Positions 8,549-17,502 of a stretch of DNA of 64,000 nucleotides are shown here, piece after piece; positions within the stretch are counted from its first letter, which is position 1; the number at the start of each line of letters is the position of its first letter. The notes under the pieces were generated by a model. It was not told the DNA's origin, ran no database searches, and was given only the letters and a program-made list of their open reading frames with translations. Origin of the DNA: Streptomyces sp. NRRL F-525. Its GTDB lineage: Bacteria > Actinomycetota > Actinomycetes > Streptomycetales > Streptomycetaceae. A program made the position numbers and the translations under genes. The stretch spans positions 177,357 through 241,356 of the forward strand of contig NZ_JNXE01000010.1 in assembly GCF_000716605.1 (NCBI RefSeq), written 5' to 3'.

Positions 8549-9961
8549 ATGAGACGTGTGTACGCAATCCTCGTCGCCCTGTGCTGCGTGCTCGCCGCGG
8601 CCCTGGTGACCGCCGGACCGGCCCAGGCCGCCGCCCAGACCATCACCAACGGCGTTCAGTTCACGGACACTTCGGGCAACGCCGTGCACGCGCACGGCGG
8701 CGGGGTGATCAAAGTCGGCAGCTACTACTACTGGTTCGGCGAGGACCGCAACGCCGACAACACCTTCAAGTACGTGGACGCGTACCGCTCCACCGACTTG
8801 AAGAACTGGGAGTTCCGCAACCACGTCCTGACCCAGTCCAGCGCCTCCGAGTTGGGCACCGCCTACATCGAGCGGCCGAAGGTCATCTACAACGCGTCCA
8901 CCGGCAAGTTCGTGATGTGGATGCACAAGGAGAACGGCGTCGACTACAGCGAGGCCAAGGCCGCCGTCGCCGTCTCCTCGACCGTGGACGGGAGTTACAC
9001 CTACCAGGGCAGCTTCCAGCCGCTCGGCGACAACATGTCCCGGGACATCACGACGTTCGTCGACACCGACGGCACCGCGTACATGGTCTCCGCCGCCAAC
9101 GAGAACTACGACCTGCACATCTACAAACTCACCGCCGACTACACCGCCATCGACAGCCTGGTCGCCAACCCGTGGGTCGGCGGACACCGCGAGGCACCGG
9201 CCCTGTTCAAGCGCAACGGCGTCTACTTCATGCTGACTTCGGCCGCCACCGGCTGGAGCGCCAACCAGCAGCAGTACGCCACCGCCACCAGCATCACCGG
9301 CCCGTGGACGGCCTTCACCAACGTCGGCGACTCGACCGCGTACAACTCGCAGACCGCCTACGTCCTTCCGGTCACGGGGACTTCGGGCACCTCGTACCTC
9401 TACATGGGCGACCGCTGGGGCAACTCCTTCGGCGGCACCGTCAACGACTCCCGTTACGTCTGGCTGCCGTTGACCTTCCCGACCACCACCTCGATGTCCA
9501 TGGCGTCCTGGTACCCGGAGGTGTCGATCGACACGGCGGCCGGCACGATCAGCGGCACGAGCGCGACGTACAACACGCTCATCGCCCGCAACAGCGCCAA
9601 GTGCGCGGACGTGGCCAACCAGTCGTTGTGGCAGGGCGTCGCGATCAGCCAGTACACCTGCAACAGTGGCACCAACCAGAAGTGGTGGTTCAAGGACCTC
9701 GGCACCGGCTACTACGAACTCATGGGCCGGGGCAGCTCGTTGTGCCTCCAGGAGAACTCGACCAACGTCACCCAGGAGAACTGCACCGGCGCCACCGCCC
9801 AGCAGTGGAGCCTGACCACGTCCGGCAGTTACGTCCTCGTCAAGGCCAGGACGAGCGGAGAGTGCCTGGACGTGTCGGGCGCGTCCACCGCCAACTCCGC
9901 CGCGATCATCACGTACGCGTGCAGCGGGGCGACCAACCAGCAGTGGACGCGCGGTAGTTGA
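8549..9961 (+). CDS. Secreted GH43 (subfamily 24-like) exo-beta-1,3-galactanase with ricin-type lectin domain
   Basis: The 470-residue protein starts with a signal peptide (MRRVYAILVALCCVLAAALV, cleavage after AQA), preceded by GAGAGG 6 nt before the ATG. The five-bladed propeller domain begins HAHGGGVIKVGSYYYWFGED, which is characteristic of GH43 subfamily 24 galactanases that trim the beta-1,3-galactan backbone of arabinogalactan. A glutamate in AYIERPKVIYN and the GGHREAPALFKRNG stretch fit the propeller. From about residue 340 a beta-trefoil (CBM13/RICIN) follows, with repeated Q-x-W motifs (NQKWWF, AQQWSL, NQQWTR). Earlier in-frame codons to 8480 are not supported. It is convergent with the pectinesterase, 8 bp apart. 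Confidence 0.83.
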   Translation: MRRVYAILVALCCVLAAALVTAGPAQAAAQTITNGVQFTDTSGNAVHAHGGGVIKVGSYYYWFGEDRNADNTFKYVDAYRSTDLKNWEFRNHVLTQSSASELGTAYIERPKVIYNASTGKFVMWMHKENGVDYSEAKAAVAVSSTVDGSYTYQGSFQPLGDNMSRDITTFVDTDGTAYMVSAANENYDLHIYKLTADYTAIDSLVANPWVGGHREAPALFKRNGVYFMLTSAATGWSANQQQYATATSITGPWTAFTNVGDSTAYNSQTAYVLPVTGTSGTSYLYMGDRWGNSFGGTVNDSRYVWLPLTFPTTTSMSMASWYPEVSIDTAAGTISGTSATYNTLIARNSAKCADVANQSLWQGVAISQYTCNSGTNQKWWFKDLGTGYYELMGRGSSLCLQENSTNVTQENCTGATAQQWSLTTSGSYVLVKARTSGECLDVSGASTANSAAIITYACSGATNQQWTRGS

Positions 9962-9969
9962 GAGAACGG

Positions 9970-11043
9970 TTACCGGACCGGGTTCCAACCGTCCGTGCCC
10001 GCCAGGTACTTCTGGGCCGTGTAGCTCGCGGCCTGGGAGTCGGTGAGCTGCGGGCGGTTGGAGTTCACCGTCGCGCCCGCGCCGGTGTTCTTGTACTCGA
10101 AGAAGCGGGCGTTCTTCCAGGAGTACCCGCTCATGTCCGTCCAGGGCCCGGCGACCTTCACGGTGGCGGGCAACGAGGTCTGCCGGACGACCAGTTGGCC
10201 CACCGCGTCCGCCGACGGGTGCCAAGGGCGGCCCAGGTAGTACGTGTTGGCAGCGGCGGAGCTGGTGATCGAGCTGCCGGTGACGAGGATGCCGTAGGTC
10301 TTCGCGGAGCTGGTGTTGGGCGCGGAGAGGAAGCCATTCAAACCACCGGCCGCGGCCCCCGAGTTGCGCAGCTGGATGTTGACCCGGTCGTAGACGGCGG
10401 TGGCGTTGCCGAAGATGAAGTCGACGTCGCCGGAGATGAACGACGAGTAGAAGTACTGCCGGTACTGGCCGGTGGACGAAGGCGACCAGTTGAGGACGGT
10501 GTCCTGGCGGCTGATGAACCGGTCGTTGGTGAACGTCTGCCGGTCGCCCTGCGCGGTGATCGCGACGGCCTGTGTGTCGGTGATGTCGGGGTGGGCCGTC
10601 TTGTCGAAGGTGTTCTGGACGGTGATCCCGGTGACGGTCAGCCCGCTAGCCGAGAAGGTCGCCACCGAACTGCCCAGCGTCCCGTACTTGTTGCCGCTCG
10701 CATCGGTGTAACCGGCGGCCCGGTCATAGGTGATGACGACGTCCTCGGCATTGCCGGTGGCGCCCTGGATGGTCAACCCCGTTTTGGCGACAGGCACGTT
10801 GACGATCTCGGTGTACGTACCCTTCGCGACGGAGACGGTGTCCCCGGCGGCGGCCGCGTTCACAGCGGCCTGCACGGTGGTGAATCGGCCCGAACCGTCC
10901 TTGGCGACGGTGATGACGGTGGCGGCCCGCGCCTGGGTCACCAGCGACACCGCGACCAGCCCGAGGGCGGCCGCGGTACCGGTCGCCACGGCGGCGGCTC
11001 GACGCCGGGCGGGGGAACGGCGGTGCGTGTTCGGCTCAGTCAT
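9970..11043 (-). CDS. Secreted pectinesterase (CE8)
   Basis: The 357-residue protein has a basic N-terminus and signal peptide (about residues 1-40), then a parallel beta-helix. It shows the pectin methylesterase signatures: the acid/base region with QDTVLNW, the nucleophile block GDVDFIFGNATAVYD and the substrate-binding LGRPWHPSA. It removes methyl groups from homogalacturonan outside the cell, preparing it for lyases. It lies 39 bp after the PL4 lyase gene in the same direction, so the two probably form an operon. The ATG has no Shine-Dalgarno sequence; instead it follows a conserved leader (CGGCAAC...GGCGACTTG) also found before the exported protein at 15728-17305. Confidence 0.92.
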   Translation of the reverse strand: MTEPNTHRRSPARRRAAAVATGTAAALGLVAVSLVTQARAATVITVAKDGSGRFTTVQAAVNAAAAGDTVSVAKGTYTEIVNVPVAKTGLTIQGATGNAEDVVITYDRAAGYTDASGNKYGTLGSSVATFSASGLTVTGITVQNTFDKTAHPDITDTQAVAITAQGDRQTFTNDRFISRQDTVLNWSPSSTGQYRQYFYSSFISGDVDFIFGNATAVYDRVNIQLRNSGAAAGGLNGFLSAPNTSSAKTYGILVTGSSITSSAAANTYYLGRPWHPSADAVGQLVVRQTSLPATVKVAGPWTDMSGYSWKNARFFEYKNTGAGATVNSNRPQLTDSQAASYTAQKYLAGTDGWNPVR

Positions 11044-11079
11044 GCCTACAAGTCGCCGTGCCCCGCCCGGGAGTTGCCG
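11041..11079 (-). promoter_or_regulatory. Conserved 5' leader element, copy 1 (pectinesterase)
   Basis: Read on the reverse strand, CGGCAACTCCC, a GC-rich spacer and GGCGACTTGTAGGCATG run directly into the start codon. The same blocks in the same order precede the unrelated exported-protein gene (17303-17341), where the end reads GGCGACTTGGGGACATG. Neither copy has a normal ribosome-binding site. The function is unknown. Confidence 0.6.
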
Positions 11080-11082
11080 CCC

Positions 11083-12762
11083 CTAGGCGAGCAGATCGAG
11101 CGCGTCGATCGACGTACCCGCGCTCAGGAACGACGTCGTCCCCGACCCGCTCGCCACATAGATCTTCAGCGTGTTGTACGCGCTGGCGTCCGTCAGCCAG
11201 GCCGACGCCGGAACGCTGTACGTGAACGTGTTGTTGTTGCCCCGGTACGAGCCCACGGTCAGCGACCGCGTGCTCGGCTGGGTCGGCGGCGAGGGGACGG
11301 CCGAGGTCCAGGTGTCGTTGACGACGACCTGCGGACGGCCGTTCGCGTACGCCGTCGTCACCCCGATGCGCAGCGTGTGCGCGGCGGCCAACTGGGCGGC
11401 CGTCAGCTTGAAGTACACGATGATGCCGCTGTTGACGTCCTTCCACAGATAGCAGGGGAACGCCGAAGTCTCCGTCCCGCTGCCGACGACGACGTTGCCG
11501 GTCCAGGACGCGGCCCGTACGTCCGAGGGGTGCGCGTACGTCATCAGGTCCGCGTTCTTGAACCCGCTCGGCGAACCGTCCCAGTTGCCGATCCGCCAGA
11601 TCGCGCTCGCATTGGAAGGGTCGTTGGAGGAGGGGATCGCGATGCTGTTCAGCGTCGTCGTCCCGCCCGCTGTGACCGCCACCGAGCTTGTGTAGACGGC
11701 GAGTTCACCCTTGAAGACCGTCAGCGTGTATGTCCCCGGCAGCACCCCCGGGATCGAGAAGTAGCCGTCCGAGGCCCGCGCCGAACCCCAGTACTGGGCG
11801 GCCGAGTTGGCGAGCCCGACCGTGTACGCGTACGCCGTGTCCCGCCCGGTGATGCCCACGCCCGCGACCCGGCCCCGCGAACTCGCCGTCGTATAGCCGG
11901 AGATGCCGAGCGAATCGGCCCACGAGGTGGTGAGGTTGGCGTGGTACAGGGACGAGGAGGGCGCGCCGCCGTCCGTGAGGGCGATGACATACGGGCCCTG
12001 GAGACCGAAGCGCTGCGCCTCCGTCTGGTTCTCGCCGTAGTACAGGATCTCGTACAACCCGCCGCCGTCCGCGCTCTGATGGCGCAGCAGGGAGCGGTAG
12101 AACGGGCCGCCGGACGCCTTCTCGTGGTTGCTGCGCACGACCCACAGGCCGACGCTGCCGGTGGTCCAGCCGACGTAGTCGTAGTCGATGACCCGCTTCT
12201 TCGAGTAGTGCTTGGAGCGGGTCTGGCCGTCGGACTTCTCGAAGACGTCGGCGGACTCGATGGTGGTCGGCGCGTAAGTGTAGGAATCCGGCTCGTCGTT
12301 GAGGAACATGCCGGCCTTGACACGCACGATGTAGCGGGTCGCGCTGACCGAGGTGTCGGCCTTGTTGGTCCACAGGTAGACGTTGTTCTCGCCGCTGCGG
12401 GCCGCGTAGTAGTGCTTCAGCGTGCCGTGCGTGACGGAGATCAGGATCGTCGTGCCGGACTGCGCGATCGTCACCGTGGAGGCGCCGAGGCCGGACTCGA
12501 CATGCGAGTTCATGCCGCCGTAGCCCTGGTACTCGGTGCCCTTGTAGACCAGCGACGTCAGATCGCCGTTCGTCTTGCTGACCTTGAAGACCAGGCTCGC
12601 GCCGGTGTCGACGACGTAGTTCGAGCCGTCGTCGGTGTAGCCGAAGCTCGCGGCGGACGCGGTCTGGGCGAGCGGCCCGGCGAGCGCCGCCGAACCTGCC
12701 GTGGCCGCTGCGCCGAGGACGAAGGTGCGGCGGCGAACCGGTCTGTTCACAGAGCCGGACAT
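11083..12762 (-). CDS. Secreted rhamnogalacturonan lyase (PL4)
   Basis: From the ATG at 12762, 8 nt after GGAGG, the protein has 559 residues. It begins with a twin-arginine-type signal (RRRTFVLGAAATAGSAALAG). The mature part shows the PL4 layout: a large beta-sandwich catalytic domain (about 40-300, with GMNSHVESGLGAST), a short fibronectin III-like domain (AGVGITGRD to TVFKGELAVYTSSVAV) and a C-terminal jelly-roll CBM-like domain (WRIGNWDGSPSGFKNADLM to LDLLA). It cleaves the rhamnose-galacturonate backbone of pectin by beta-elimination. The frame is open far upstream through an antisense region, which I discount. Palindromes of LacI type lie upstream, shared with the divergent acetylesterase. 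Confidence 0.88.
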   Translation of the reverse strand: MSGSVNRPVRRRTFVLGAAATAGSAALAGPLAQTASAASFGYTDDGSNYVVDTGASLVFKVSKTNGDLTSLVYKGTEYQGYGGMNSHVESGLGASTVTIAQSGTTILISVTHGTLKHYYAARSGENNVYLWTNKADTSVSATRYIVRVKAGMFLNDEPDSYTYAPTTIESADVFEKSDGQTRSKHYSKKRVIDYDYVGWTTGSVGLWVVRSNHEKASGGPFYRSLLRHQSADGGGLYEILYYGENQTEAQRFGLQGPYVIALTDGGAPSSSLYHANLTTSWADSLGISGYTTASSRGRVAGVGITGRDTAYAYTVGLANSAAQYWGSARASDGYFSIPGVLPGTYTLTVFKGELAVYTSSVAVTAGGTTTLNSIAIPSSNDPSNASAIWRIGNWDGSPSGFKNADLMTYAHPSDVRAASWTGNVVVGSGTETSAFPCYLWKDVNSGIIVYFKLTAAQLAAAHTLRIGVTTAYANGRPQVVVNDTWTSAVPSPPTQPSTRSLTVGSYRGNNNTFTYSVPASAWLTDASAYNTLKIYVASGSGTTSFLSAGTSIDALDLLA

Positions 12763-12814
12763 GGGGGTGCCTCCTTCGGGAGGTGGGGGTGCGGGTGCTT
12801 GGAGGGTGGCAGTT

Positions 12815-12896
12815 GAATCGATTTCGCGAAAGGGCTTTCGCAGCCTCGGAGTTGGCGATGACGTGAAATCTGACGCAGGACTAGAAAGCGCTTGTC
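12815..12896. promoter_or_regulatory. Operator-like palindromes in the PL4/CE12 divergent promoter
   Basis: TTTCGCGAAA (12822-12831) overlaps CGAAAGGGCTTTCG (12827-12840), and AATCGATT (12816-12823) sits beside them. About 45 bp further, GAAAGCGCTTGTC (12884-12896) has the form of a LacI-family operator. The sites lie between the lyase (reverse) and the acetylesterase (forward), so one regulator may control both rhamnogalacturonan enzymes. Confidence 0.55.
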
Positions 12897-12948
12897 CGGA
12901 GCGGTACGGTCCTCCGCCAGGCCTTGTCGTCGGACGGAGGAGCCACGC

Positions 12949-13992
12949 ATGAGACGTTTCAACATCGCCCTGCTGGCCGTACTGACCCTGAGCACCGCCC
13001 TCTCGACCGCACCCGCCCAGGCGCACGACCGCACGCCCCCGCTCGGCCTCGCCAACTGCACCGCCACCGCTTGCCACTTCGACGTCCCGCCCGGCACCTA
13101 CGACGTCACGGTCCGCCTCGGCGGAGAGTCGGCCGCGAGTACGGCGATCACGGGCGAGACCCGGCGCTCCCTGCTCCCGGAGACGGCAACTGCCGCCGGC
13201 CGCACGGTGACCCGCAGCTTCACGGTCAACGTCCGCACGCCAGAAGGCGAACCGACCGGCCTCGACGGCACCCCAGGCCTCGACCTCGCCCTCGGCGGCA
13301 CGGCCCCCGCACTCGCCGACATCCGCGTCACGCCCGCCCACCACGCCCGCCAGATCATCCTGATCGGCGACTCCACGGTCTGCGACCAGCCGGGCGACCC
13401 GTACTCCGGCTGGGGTCAACAGCTTCCGCAGTTCCTCCGCAAGGGCGTATCCGTCGCCAACTACGCGGATTCCGGGGAGAGTACGGTCACGTACCTGGAG
13501 AATCCCTTGCTGTGGGGGACAGTTGAGCCGCTGATCCACCCCGGCGACCTCGTCCTCGTCCAGCTCGCCCACAACGACAAGCAGACCGACGAGGCCACGT
13601 ATCGCGCGAATTTGGAAACGCTCGTAGCGGGTATCCGTGACAGAGGAGGACGTCCGGTGCTCGTGACACCGATCGTCCGACGCTGGTTCAATGCCGACGG
13701 CACACTGGACAACGACATCGCGCTGCTGGTGAACGGACTCGGCGTTGACCTGCCGGGCGTCATCCGCTCGGTCGCCGCGACCGAGGGGGTAACGCTGATC
13801 GACCTCACGGCGCAGACCAAGGCGCTGGTGGAATCGCTGGGAGTGGAAGGCTCCAAGGCCCTCTACCTCTACAACGAGAAGAAGGACAACACGCATACTT
13901 CCGCGCACGGGGCCACCGTGTACGCGGGCCTGGTCCGCGACGCACTCGTCGCCCGGCATCTGCTGCCGGAGGACCGGGTACGAGTGGGGTGA
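12949..13992 (+). CDS. Secreted rhamnogalacturonan acetylesterase-like SGNH hydrolase (CE12)
   Basis: The 347-residue protein starts at the ATG 12949, 6 nt after GGAGGAG, with a signal peptide (about residues 1-22, ending AQA). An N-terminal beta domain of roughly 110 residues (NCTATACHFDVPPGTYDVTV) precedes the SGNH catalytic domain, which shows block I IILIGDSTVCDQ (Ser nucleophile), block II NYADSGESTVTYL, block III VQLAHNDKQ and block V DNTHTSAHGA (Asp and His). This is the layout of CE12 acetylesterases that deacetylate rhamnogalacturonan I. It is divergent from the PL4 lyase. An earlier in-frame start at 12892 would bypass the ribosome site and the signal peptide. Confidence 0.87.
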   Translation: MRRFNIALLAVLTLSTALSTAPAQAHDRTPPLGLANCTATACHFDVPPGTYDVTVRLGGESAASTAITGETRRSLLPETATAAGRTVTRSFTVNVRTPEGEPTGLDGTPGLDLALGGTAPALADIRVTPAHHARQIILIGDSTVCDQPGDPYSGWGQQLPQFLRKGVSVANYADSGESTVTYLENPLLWGTVEPLIHPGDLVLVQLAHNDKQTDEATYRANLETLVAGIRDRGGRPVLVTPIVRRWFNADGTLDNDIALLVNGLGVDLPGVIRSVAATEGVTLIDLTAQTKALVESLGVEGSKALYLYNEKKDNTHTSAHGATVYAGLVRDALVARHLLPEDRVRVG

Positions 13993-14005
13993 GACCCGAA
14001 AGACC

Positions 14006-14041
14006 CCTGGGGCGTTCCGACCGGAACCGGGGCGCCCCAGG
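14006..14041 (+). terminator. Hairpin after the acetylesterase gene
   Basis: CCTGGGGCG (14006-14014) pairs perfectly with CGCCCCAGG (14033-14041) over 9 bp, with an 18-nt loop, 14 bp after the TGA stop. No T-run follows, as is usual in Streptomyces. Confidence 0.6.
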
Positions 14042-14076
14042 TTCCACTCTCCCGCCGCGCGTGTGAAAGCGAGCCG

Positions 14077-15783
14077 ATGCAACTCCCTGCCGACGACCGC
14101 GTGTTGAGCCCCCGCACCGGCTACACCCGGGCCCACTGGGAGACGGCCGCCGACTCCCTCCTCGCGGCGGTGGAGCCGTACGCGACCGAGGACCGCGCGC
14201 TCTACCACCTCCCCGGCACCCACACCAGCTGGTCCGGCCAGCTCTCCGACGGTCTGGAGGGCTACGCCCGCACCCTGCTGCTGGCCGCCTTCCGCCGCGA
14301 CGAGACGGCACTGGAGCGCTACGCGGACGGCCTGGCGGCGGGAGTCGCGGGCGTCTGGCCGACGATCGAGGACCGCAGCCAGCCCCTGGTCGAGGCGGCC
14401 TCCATCGCCCTCGCCCTCCGCCTGACCCGCCCCCTCCTCTGGGACCGCCTCGACGAGCCCGTACGGCAGCGCGCGGCGACCTGGCTCGCCGACGCCCTCA
14501 CCGCCGAACCCTGGCCCTGCAACTGGGAGTTGTTCCCCGTCACAGTGGGCGGTTTCCTCCAGGACATCGGGTACGAGGTCGACGCGTCCCGCAAGGCGAT
14601 CGACCGGGGCCTGTCGCGCATCGAGGACTGGTACGTCGGCGAGGGCTGGTACACGGACGGCGACGGCCGCAAGTTCGACTACTACAACGGCTGGGCGATG
14701 CACCTCTACCCGGTCCTGCACGCCTGGCTCGCCGACGACCCCCGCCTCCTCGACCTCTACGGCGGCCGCCTGGAACGCCATCTCGCCGACTACGCTCGCC
14801 TGTTCGGCGGGGGCGGCGCCCCGATGCGCCAGGGTCGGTCGTTGACGTATCGCTTCGCGACGACGGCTCCGCTGTGGCTCGGCGCGCTGACGGGCCGTAC
14901 GCCGCTGCTGCCGGGGGAGACGCGACGGCTGGCCTCCGGGGCCCTCCGGTACTTCCTCGACCGAGGCGCCGTAGATGACCAGGGGTTGCTGAGTCTGGGC
15001 TGGCACCGCCCCAACGAGGCTGTCCTGCAAGGCTATTCGGGCCCCGCGTCCCCGTACTGGGCCAGCAAGGGCTTCCTCGGCCTGCTCCTCCCGCCGGACC
15101 ACGAGGTGTGGACGGCCGTCGAGGAGCCCGGCCCGGCTGAGCGGGCGGACGCGGTGACGCCGGTCGCCCCTGCCAACTGGCTGCTCCAGTCGACCAGTTC
15201 GGACGGTCTGGTCCGCCTCCACAACCACGGCAGCGAGGACGTCCGCTACGACCCGTACTACACGCGCCTCGCCTATTCCACGGTGACGGAGCCCTCGTCG
15301 TCGTACGACAACAGCGTGATCGTCGGCGGGGATCCGAGCCGTACGGAGATCGTGCCGTTGGGGGTGGGGGAGGCGTGGGTCGCCTCGCGGCACACGGCGG
15401 CTTCCGGGGCCCGGGTGGTCAGCCTGGTGGTGGCCGAGGGGGCTGTGGAGGTGCGGGCCCATCTGGTGGTGGGCGCGGCGGCAGGGACGCCCGTGCGGGT
15501 CACGGGATGGCAGGCGGGGGAGTCGACGGTCGCCGAACTCGCCTCCCTGCTCGGCCTGTTGGATGGCGAGGGTGTCGTCCGCGACGGGCCCACCCTGTTC
15601 GTCGCCCTGGCCCGGCTCACCGGGGAGCCGGACCCCCGTCCCCTCGCGGAACTGGTGTCCGTGGAGGTCGACGGGGATCACGGTGTCTCCGTTCAGTGGA
15701 CCGGCGGCAAGCGGATGGGCTTCCGGTTCACGGAGTCAGTCGGGCGATCCGGAGAGTCGTCGTGGTCGGTGAAGCCCCGTTGA
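14077..15783 (+). CDS. DUF2264 family protein, probable glycoside hydrolase
   Basis: The 568-residue protein has no signal peptide. It shows the conserved DUF2264 stretches GWYTDGDGRKFDYYNGWAMH, MRQGRSLTYRFA and SPYWASKGFLGLLLP; the first half is an alpha/alpha-barrel like those of unsaturated uronyl hydrolases. From memory, DUF2264 proteins have been assigned to a CAZy glycoside hydrolase family (GH154) with beta-glucuronidase activity, which should be checked. A cytoplasmic role in processing uronic-acid-containing pectin or arabinogalactan fragments fits the neighbours. The gene follows a terminator-like hairpin, so it may have its own promoter, and its end overlaps the convergent exported-protein gene by 56 bp. 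Confidence 0.78.
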   Translation: MQLPADDRVLSPRTGYTRAHWETAADSLLAAVEPYATEDRALYHLPGTHTSWSGQLSDGLEGYARTLLLAAFRRDETALERYADGLAAGVAGVWPTIEDRSQPLVEAASIALALRLTRPLLWDRLDEPVRQRAATWLADALTAEPWPCNWELFPVTVGGFLQDIGYEVDASRKAIDRGLSRIEDWYVGEGWYTDGDGRKFDYYNGWAMHLYPVLHAWLADDPRLLDLYGGRLERHLADYARLFGGGGAPMRQGRSLTYRFATTAPLWLGALTGRTPLLPGETRRLASGALRYFLDRGAVDDQGLLSLGWHRPNEAVLQGYSGPASPYWASKGFLGLLLPPDHEVWTAVEEPGPAERADAVTPVAPANWLLQSTSSDGLVRLHNHGSEDVRYDPYYTRLAYSTVTEPSSSYDNSVIVGGDPSRTEIVPLGVGEAWVASRHTAASGARVVSLVVAEGAVEVRAHLVVGAAAGTPVRVTGWQAGESTVAELASLLGLLDGEGVVRDGPTLFVALARLTGEPDPRPLAELVSVEVDGDHGVSVQWTGGKRMGFRFTESVGRSGESSWSVKPR

Positions 15784-17305
15784 GCGCGCTCGCATAGGTC
15801 GGTGTGACCGGCGCGTACGCCCAGGTCAGGGTGCCGTTCTTCAGGACCGCTATGTCGCCGCTGATCCGGGCGGTCACCACCTTGTCCGCGCCCTGGGCCT
15901 TGCCGTTCCAGTCGATGAGACGCAGGTGGGTGCCCGTGAAGGTGCCGGTGCAGGTGCCGGCGTTGCACTTGGCACCCTTCAGGGACTCCCAGGAGACGAG
16001 GAGGCGGTCCTTGCCGTACGGCGCGATGTGCACGTTGACGTTCTCGGTGCCGGTCGCGCTGGTGAGGTAAATCGCCTTGCCGGGGCCGGAGTTGCGGTTC
16101 GCCATGAAGGCGACGGCGACCTGGTGCGTGCTCGTCCTCGGGGTGACCGTCCAGCCGCGTCCGCTGGAGTCGGCGGCGTTCTTCTTGGCCGAGGCGGCAC
16201 CCCGGGAGGCGAAGGCGGTGGCGTAGCGTCCGCTCGCCGACTTGACCAGGTCACCGGTGCGGCTGGGGAAGGTACCACCGCAGTACCCTGCCCAGCACTG
16301 TTCGCGCTGCACGACCGGTGCGACGTCCGGGGCGCCGATCCCGGTGGAGACGAACAGGCCCGAGCGCCAGTCGTCGAAGCAGAGCGAGGTGAAGGCGCCG
16401 GAGGTCTCCGCGTGCAGCGCGATGCCCTCGTTGTGGCTGCAGCCCCAGCTCCAACCACCGCTCAGCTTGGCGCCCTTGGCGCTGATGTACGCCAACTTGT
16501 CGCCGAAATGGCCGTCCGCGAAACCGCCCGCGCCGTGCACGACGAAGTACGCGCCGTACTTGGTGCCGTTCCAGGCGAGTTGGCCGTCGAGATCCGGTGA
16601 GGTGTCGTTCGACGCGGTGCCGGTGAGCTTGGTGGCGAAGGTCTGCCTGCCGTTGGTGTAGCGGACGATCGCGGCGGCCGTCTCCTTCCACTTGTTCGTG
16701 TCGGCGACTCGGGTGAGCAGCGCGAAGCCGTCGTTGTGCGCGACCAGACCGCCCACCTCCTTGGCGCCCTTGACGACCGTGTCGGCGCCCGAGCGGAGTC
16801 CGGCGGCGTTCAGCGGGGTCACGTGGACGCCGTCGGCGGCGGGCCAGGCCACCCGCAGGGTTCCGTTCGGGGCCACGGCCGTGGTCGTACGGGTCCACTC
16901 GCGGGTGTTGTTGTAACCGGCCGTCAGATAGGGGAACTTGGCGGCGAGCGCCACCGTGGTGCTGGTCGGGGAGAGTGTGCCGGTCGCGGCCTTGGCGGCG
17001 GTGACGGCCTTCGGGGTCGCCTTCGCGGAGACGGAGGCGGAGGTGGACGCTGTCGCCGTGCCGGAGGCGGCCGTAGCGCTGTGGGTGGCGGCCTTGGGTG
17101 ATGCCGAGGCGTTGGTGGACGGGGTGGCGGACGTGGACGTCCCGGCCGCGGTCGAGCCGCCGCTGTCGCCGTTGTCCGTCGCCGCGGTCGCGTACCACGC
17201 ACCGCCGAGCAGGGCCGCGACGGCGAGCGAGCCCGCGAGCGGCTTGCGGGCGATGCGGCGGGGGGAGCGGCGACGGTGCGTGGTGGTGCGTCTTGCGTTG
17301 GTCAT
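15728..17305 (-). CDS. Exported protein of unknown function, probable beta-propeller
   Basis: From the ATG at 17305 the protein has 525 residues: a very basic N-terminus (TTHRRRSPRRIARK), a membrane or signal segment (LAGSLAVAALLGGAWYA), about 80 residues of Ala/Ser/Thr-rich linker, and a C-terminal domain of about 380 residues with repeated blades (REWTRTTTAVAPNGTLRVAW, SPDLDGQLAWNGTKYGAYF) and several cysteines that may form disulfides (GCSHNE, REQCWAGYCGG, GAKCNAGTCTG). The repeats suggest a sialidase-like propeller, but no catalytic motif is clear. Its start shares a leader element and a similar N-terminus with the pectinesterase. The upstream frame to 17482 lacks support. Confidence 0.65.
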   Translation of the reverse strand: MTNARRTTTHRRRSPRRIARKPLAGSLAVAALLGGAWYATAATDNGDSGGSTAAGTSTSATPSTNASASPKAATHSATAASGTATASTSASVSAKATPKAVTAAKAATGTLSPTSTTVALAAKFPYLTAGYNNTREWTRTTTAVAPNGTLRVAWPAADGVHVTPLNAAGLRSGADTVVKGAKEVGGLVAHNDGFALLTRVADTNKWKETAAAIVRYTNGRQTFATKLTGTASNDTSPDLDGQLAWNGTKYGAYFVVHGAGGFADGHFGDKLAYISAKGAKLSGGWSWGCSHNEGIALHAETSGAFTSLCFDDWRSGLFVSTGIGAPDVAPVVQREQCWAGYCGGTFPSRTGDLVKSASGRYATAFASRGAASAKKNAADSSGRGWTVTPRTSTHQVAVAFMANRNSGPGKAIYLTSATGTENVNVHIAPYGKDRLLVSWESLKGAKCNAGTCTGTFTGTHLRLIDWNGKAQGADKVVTARISGDIAVLKNGTLTWAYAPVTPTYASALNGASPTTTTLRIARLTP

Positions 17306-17341
17306 GTCCCCAAGTCGCCGCCCGTGCGGGGGAGGTTGCCG
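17303..17341 (-). promoter_or_regulatory. Conserved 5' leader element, copy 2 (exported protein)
   Basis: On the reverse strand CGGCAACCTCCC, a GC-rich spacer and GGCGACTTGGGGACATG lead into the start codon, matching the pectinesterase leader at 11041-11079. No ribosome-binding site of normal type is present. Confidence 0.6.
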
Positions 17342-17502
17342 TCGCGCCGCGCGAAATATTCGGAGGTCGGTAGGAGGCGGACAAGAGGAGGCGTCCGGGG
17401 TGAGACCGGCTCCACAGCCGGGACAGGCCGATCCTGGTACGTTGGAGGCTTTCCTGGGTATCAGACCCTTTGGACTCAGCACCGGCGAGGGACCGAGGAA
17501 CC

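Noticed and set aside
9958..12816. 952-codon forward frame across the pectinesterase and lyase genes
   Set aside because: Antisense shadow; composition is Arg/Gly/Val-rich without any domain, and the reverse-strand genes have clear catalytic motifs.
12763..15681. Upstream extension of the PL4 lyase frame
   Set aside because: It is antisense to the acetylesterase and DUF2264 genes; the ribosome site and twin-arginine signal fix the start at 12762.
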